64,000 nt of DNA from Verrucomicrobiia bacterium (GTDB lineage Bacteria > Verrucomicrobiota > Verrucomicrobiia > Limisphaerales > UBA11358), in contig JARLJW010000023.1 of the NCBI GenBank assembly GCA_031290985.1, forward strand, positions 51,522 to 115,521. The letters run 5' to 3'. Of the stretch, positions 62,953-64,000 are shown piece by piece (the first letter of the stretch is position 1; each line of letters starts with the position of its first letter). The position numbers and the translations under genes are program-made. The notes beneath the pieces were generated by a model. It had not been told where the DNA came from. It did no database searches and saw nothing but the letters and a program-made list of their open reading frames with translations.

Positions 62953-63825
62953 ATGAGCGAATTTAAATACGCCTGTCCGGTTTGCGGCCAGCACATGATG
63001 TGCGATGAGTCGCACGCGGGCACCGTCATGGACTGCCCCACCTGTTTTCAGAAGATCATCGCCCCGCAGGCGCCCGCGCCGGATTCCAAGTTCATCCTCA
63101 CCGGCACCAAGCTCTCGGAAAAGAAGCCCCCCACCAACGGCCTGGGTTATCAGCCGGCTCCCGAAGCCAAAAAATCCTTCCCCGTCGCGCTCGTCATCGC
63201 CCTGGTCCTCGCCTGCGCCGCGGTTGGCGCGGGCATCGCCTTTCGCGGCAAACTTTTAAAATTCGCCGGCAGCGATGGCAACACCAACGCCCCAGTGACG
63301 ACGGCTGGCGGCTCCAACGCCCCCAAACCGCCCAAGCCGGAGAAACCTGCCGTCGTCGCGCCGCCCGCAAACGATGCCAACTGGTCGCTCGACTTGGGCA
63401 CCAACCCGATTCCTGATTCCGTCGTCGCCGGCCGGATTCACGGACAGGATTTCATTGAGGAGCGCGCCAATATCAACACCAACGGCCTTCTGACCATCCG
63501 CTACGGCACCCGCGGCGCGGCTGACTTCGCGGTCACCATCAATTTTGCCGGCGCCCAGGCGGAATCCCTCTCCGGCCAGACCATCAACGTCATGCCGGAT
63601 GCTGACCGTGCCGCGCGCGTGCAGTTGCGCTGGAAAGATGCCGAGGGCAAGAACCGCCGCGTTGACTTCACCAATGGCTACGCCATGCGCCTGGAATTTG
63701 GCGCCCTGACCAACAACCGTCTCCCGGGAAAAATCTATCTCTGCACCCCCGACACCGAAAAGAGCTACCTGCTCGGCGCCTTCACCGCCGACGCCCGCAA
63801 ACCCAAACCCAAAGCCCCGAAATAG
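62953..63825 (+). CDS. Zinc-ribbon membrane protein of unknown function
   Basis: A 290-residue protein. The N-terminal zinc ribbon (C8, C11, C28, C31; YACPVCGQHM ... DCPTC) is cytoplasmic. One membrane helix spans about 75-97 (FPVALVIALVLACAAVGAGIAF). A Pro/Lys linker (PPKPEKPAVV) leads to a beta-rich outer domain of about 150 residues with WSLDLGTNPIPDSVVAGRIHG. Proteins with this plan are common in Verrucomicrobiota; none has a known role. Single gene. Confidence 0.8.
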   Translation: MSEFKYACPVCGQHMMCDESHAGTVMDCPTCFQKIIAPQAPAPDSKFILTGTKLSEKKPPTNGLGYQPAPEAKKSFPVALVIALVLACAAVGAGIAFRGKLLKFAGSDGNTNAPVTTAGGSNAPKPPKPEKPAVVAPPANDANWSLDLGTNPIPDSVVAGRIHGQDFIEERANINTNGLLTIRYGTRGAADFAVTINFAGAQAESLSGQTINVMPDADRAARVQLRWKDAEGKNRRVDFTNGYAMRLEFGALTNNRLPGKIYLCTPDTEKSYLLGAFTADARKPKPKAPK

Positions 63826-63890
63826 CGCAGTGTAGTGGCAGGCATCCCTGCTGCTCTGTAGAAACCTTTATTAAACCTGACGCCTCTGGC

Positions 63891-63937
63891 CCCCTCTCCG
63901 CCGTGCAACGGGGGAGAGGGCTGGGGAGAGGTGGGGC
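63891..63937. repeat. CCCTCTCC/GGAGAGGG hairpin repeat
   Basis: CCCTCTCC (63892-63899) pairs with GGAGAGGG (63913-63920), then a third half GGGGAGAGG follows. In translation it gives the known SPQPSPPLHGGEG-type pattern of dispersed repeats. Confidence 0.7.
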
Positions 63938-64000
63938 TTGCTTCTTCAAAAGCACTCCCAACCTCCTTTCGCGAACACCAAACAGCGCCGTTTCTCAACC

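Overview
The window looks like a chromosomal segment of a Verrucomicrobiota bacterium, probably of the Pedosphaera/Limisphaerales type. The assignment is an inference. It rests on two prepilin-like genes with the [19 protein letters not shown] start and an H-x8/9-DG end, on secreted proteins that end in an FYRxR tail, on a DUF1080 protein and a PUR-type nucleic-acid-binding protein, and on many short dispersed hairpin repeats between GC-rich genes. Most genes are in tight runs with ATGA overlaps.

Layout. 1-3.5 kb (-): cell-surface glycosyltransferases, one cut by the window edge. 3.6-8.1 kb (-): a three-subunit molybdenum hydroxylase of the PaoABC type with a MocA-like cofactor cytidylyltransferase and a small Cys-rich protein. 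8.6-13.0 kb (-): periplasmic glucan synthesis, opgG - membrane protein - opgH. 13.1-14.5 kb: lipocalin and a methyltransferase. 14.6-20.1 kb (+): an oxidoreductase/detoxification group (zinc-type dehydrogenase, catalase-like peroxidase, cytochrome b561, alpha/beta hydrolase, FAD disulfide reductase, DUF302) lying between two perfect 23-bp direct repeats. A 28-nt tRNA-Gly 3' end lies at 20.44 kb. 21.1-26.2 kb: a TetR-controlled efflux system (ABC-2 permease, ATPase, HlyD lipoprotein, TolC).

26.4-29.8 kb (-): a cobalamin riboswitch and an intrinsic terminator precede four overlapping genes: secreted protein, Cys-rich CWC/DUF5522 protein, BtuF-like protein and prepilin-like protein. 29.9-31.1 kb: Fic enzyme. 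31.1-32.4 kb: gene-free, repeat-rich DNA. 32.4-39.1 kb (+): ABC exporter pair, malate dehydrogenase, thioesterase, a UbiD decarboxylase carrying an in-frame repeat insertion, and a nucleotidyltransferase pair that resembles a toxin-antitoxin module. 39.2-48.5 kb: TMTC-like TPR membrane protein, RsgA, ChbG-like deacetylase, DUF1080 protein, CstA and NadD.

48.9-55.4 kb (+): secreted repeat protein, second prepilin-like gene, OB-fold protein, PepSY-type membrane protein, and an unusual ABC ATPase/permease/DUF4857 set. 55.5-57.7 kb: RsfS, PUR protein, PhoH. 58.3-63.8 kb: small membrane protein, MFS transporter, a REP-associated transposase between two REP units, ArgH, and a zinc-ribbon membrane protein.

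The most striking pattern is that two separate loci pair a secreted FYRxR protein and a prepilin-like protein with uptake-type functions: one is under a B12 riboswitch, the other is linked to a DUF4857 ABC system. No complete tRNA, rRNA, CRISPR array or intact insertion sequence was seen.
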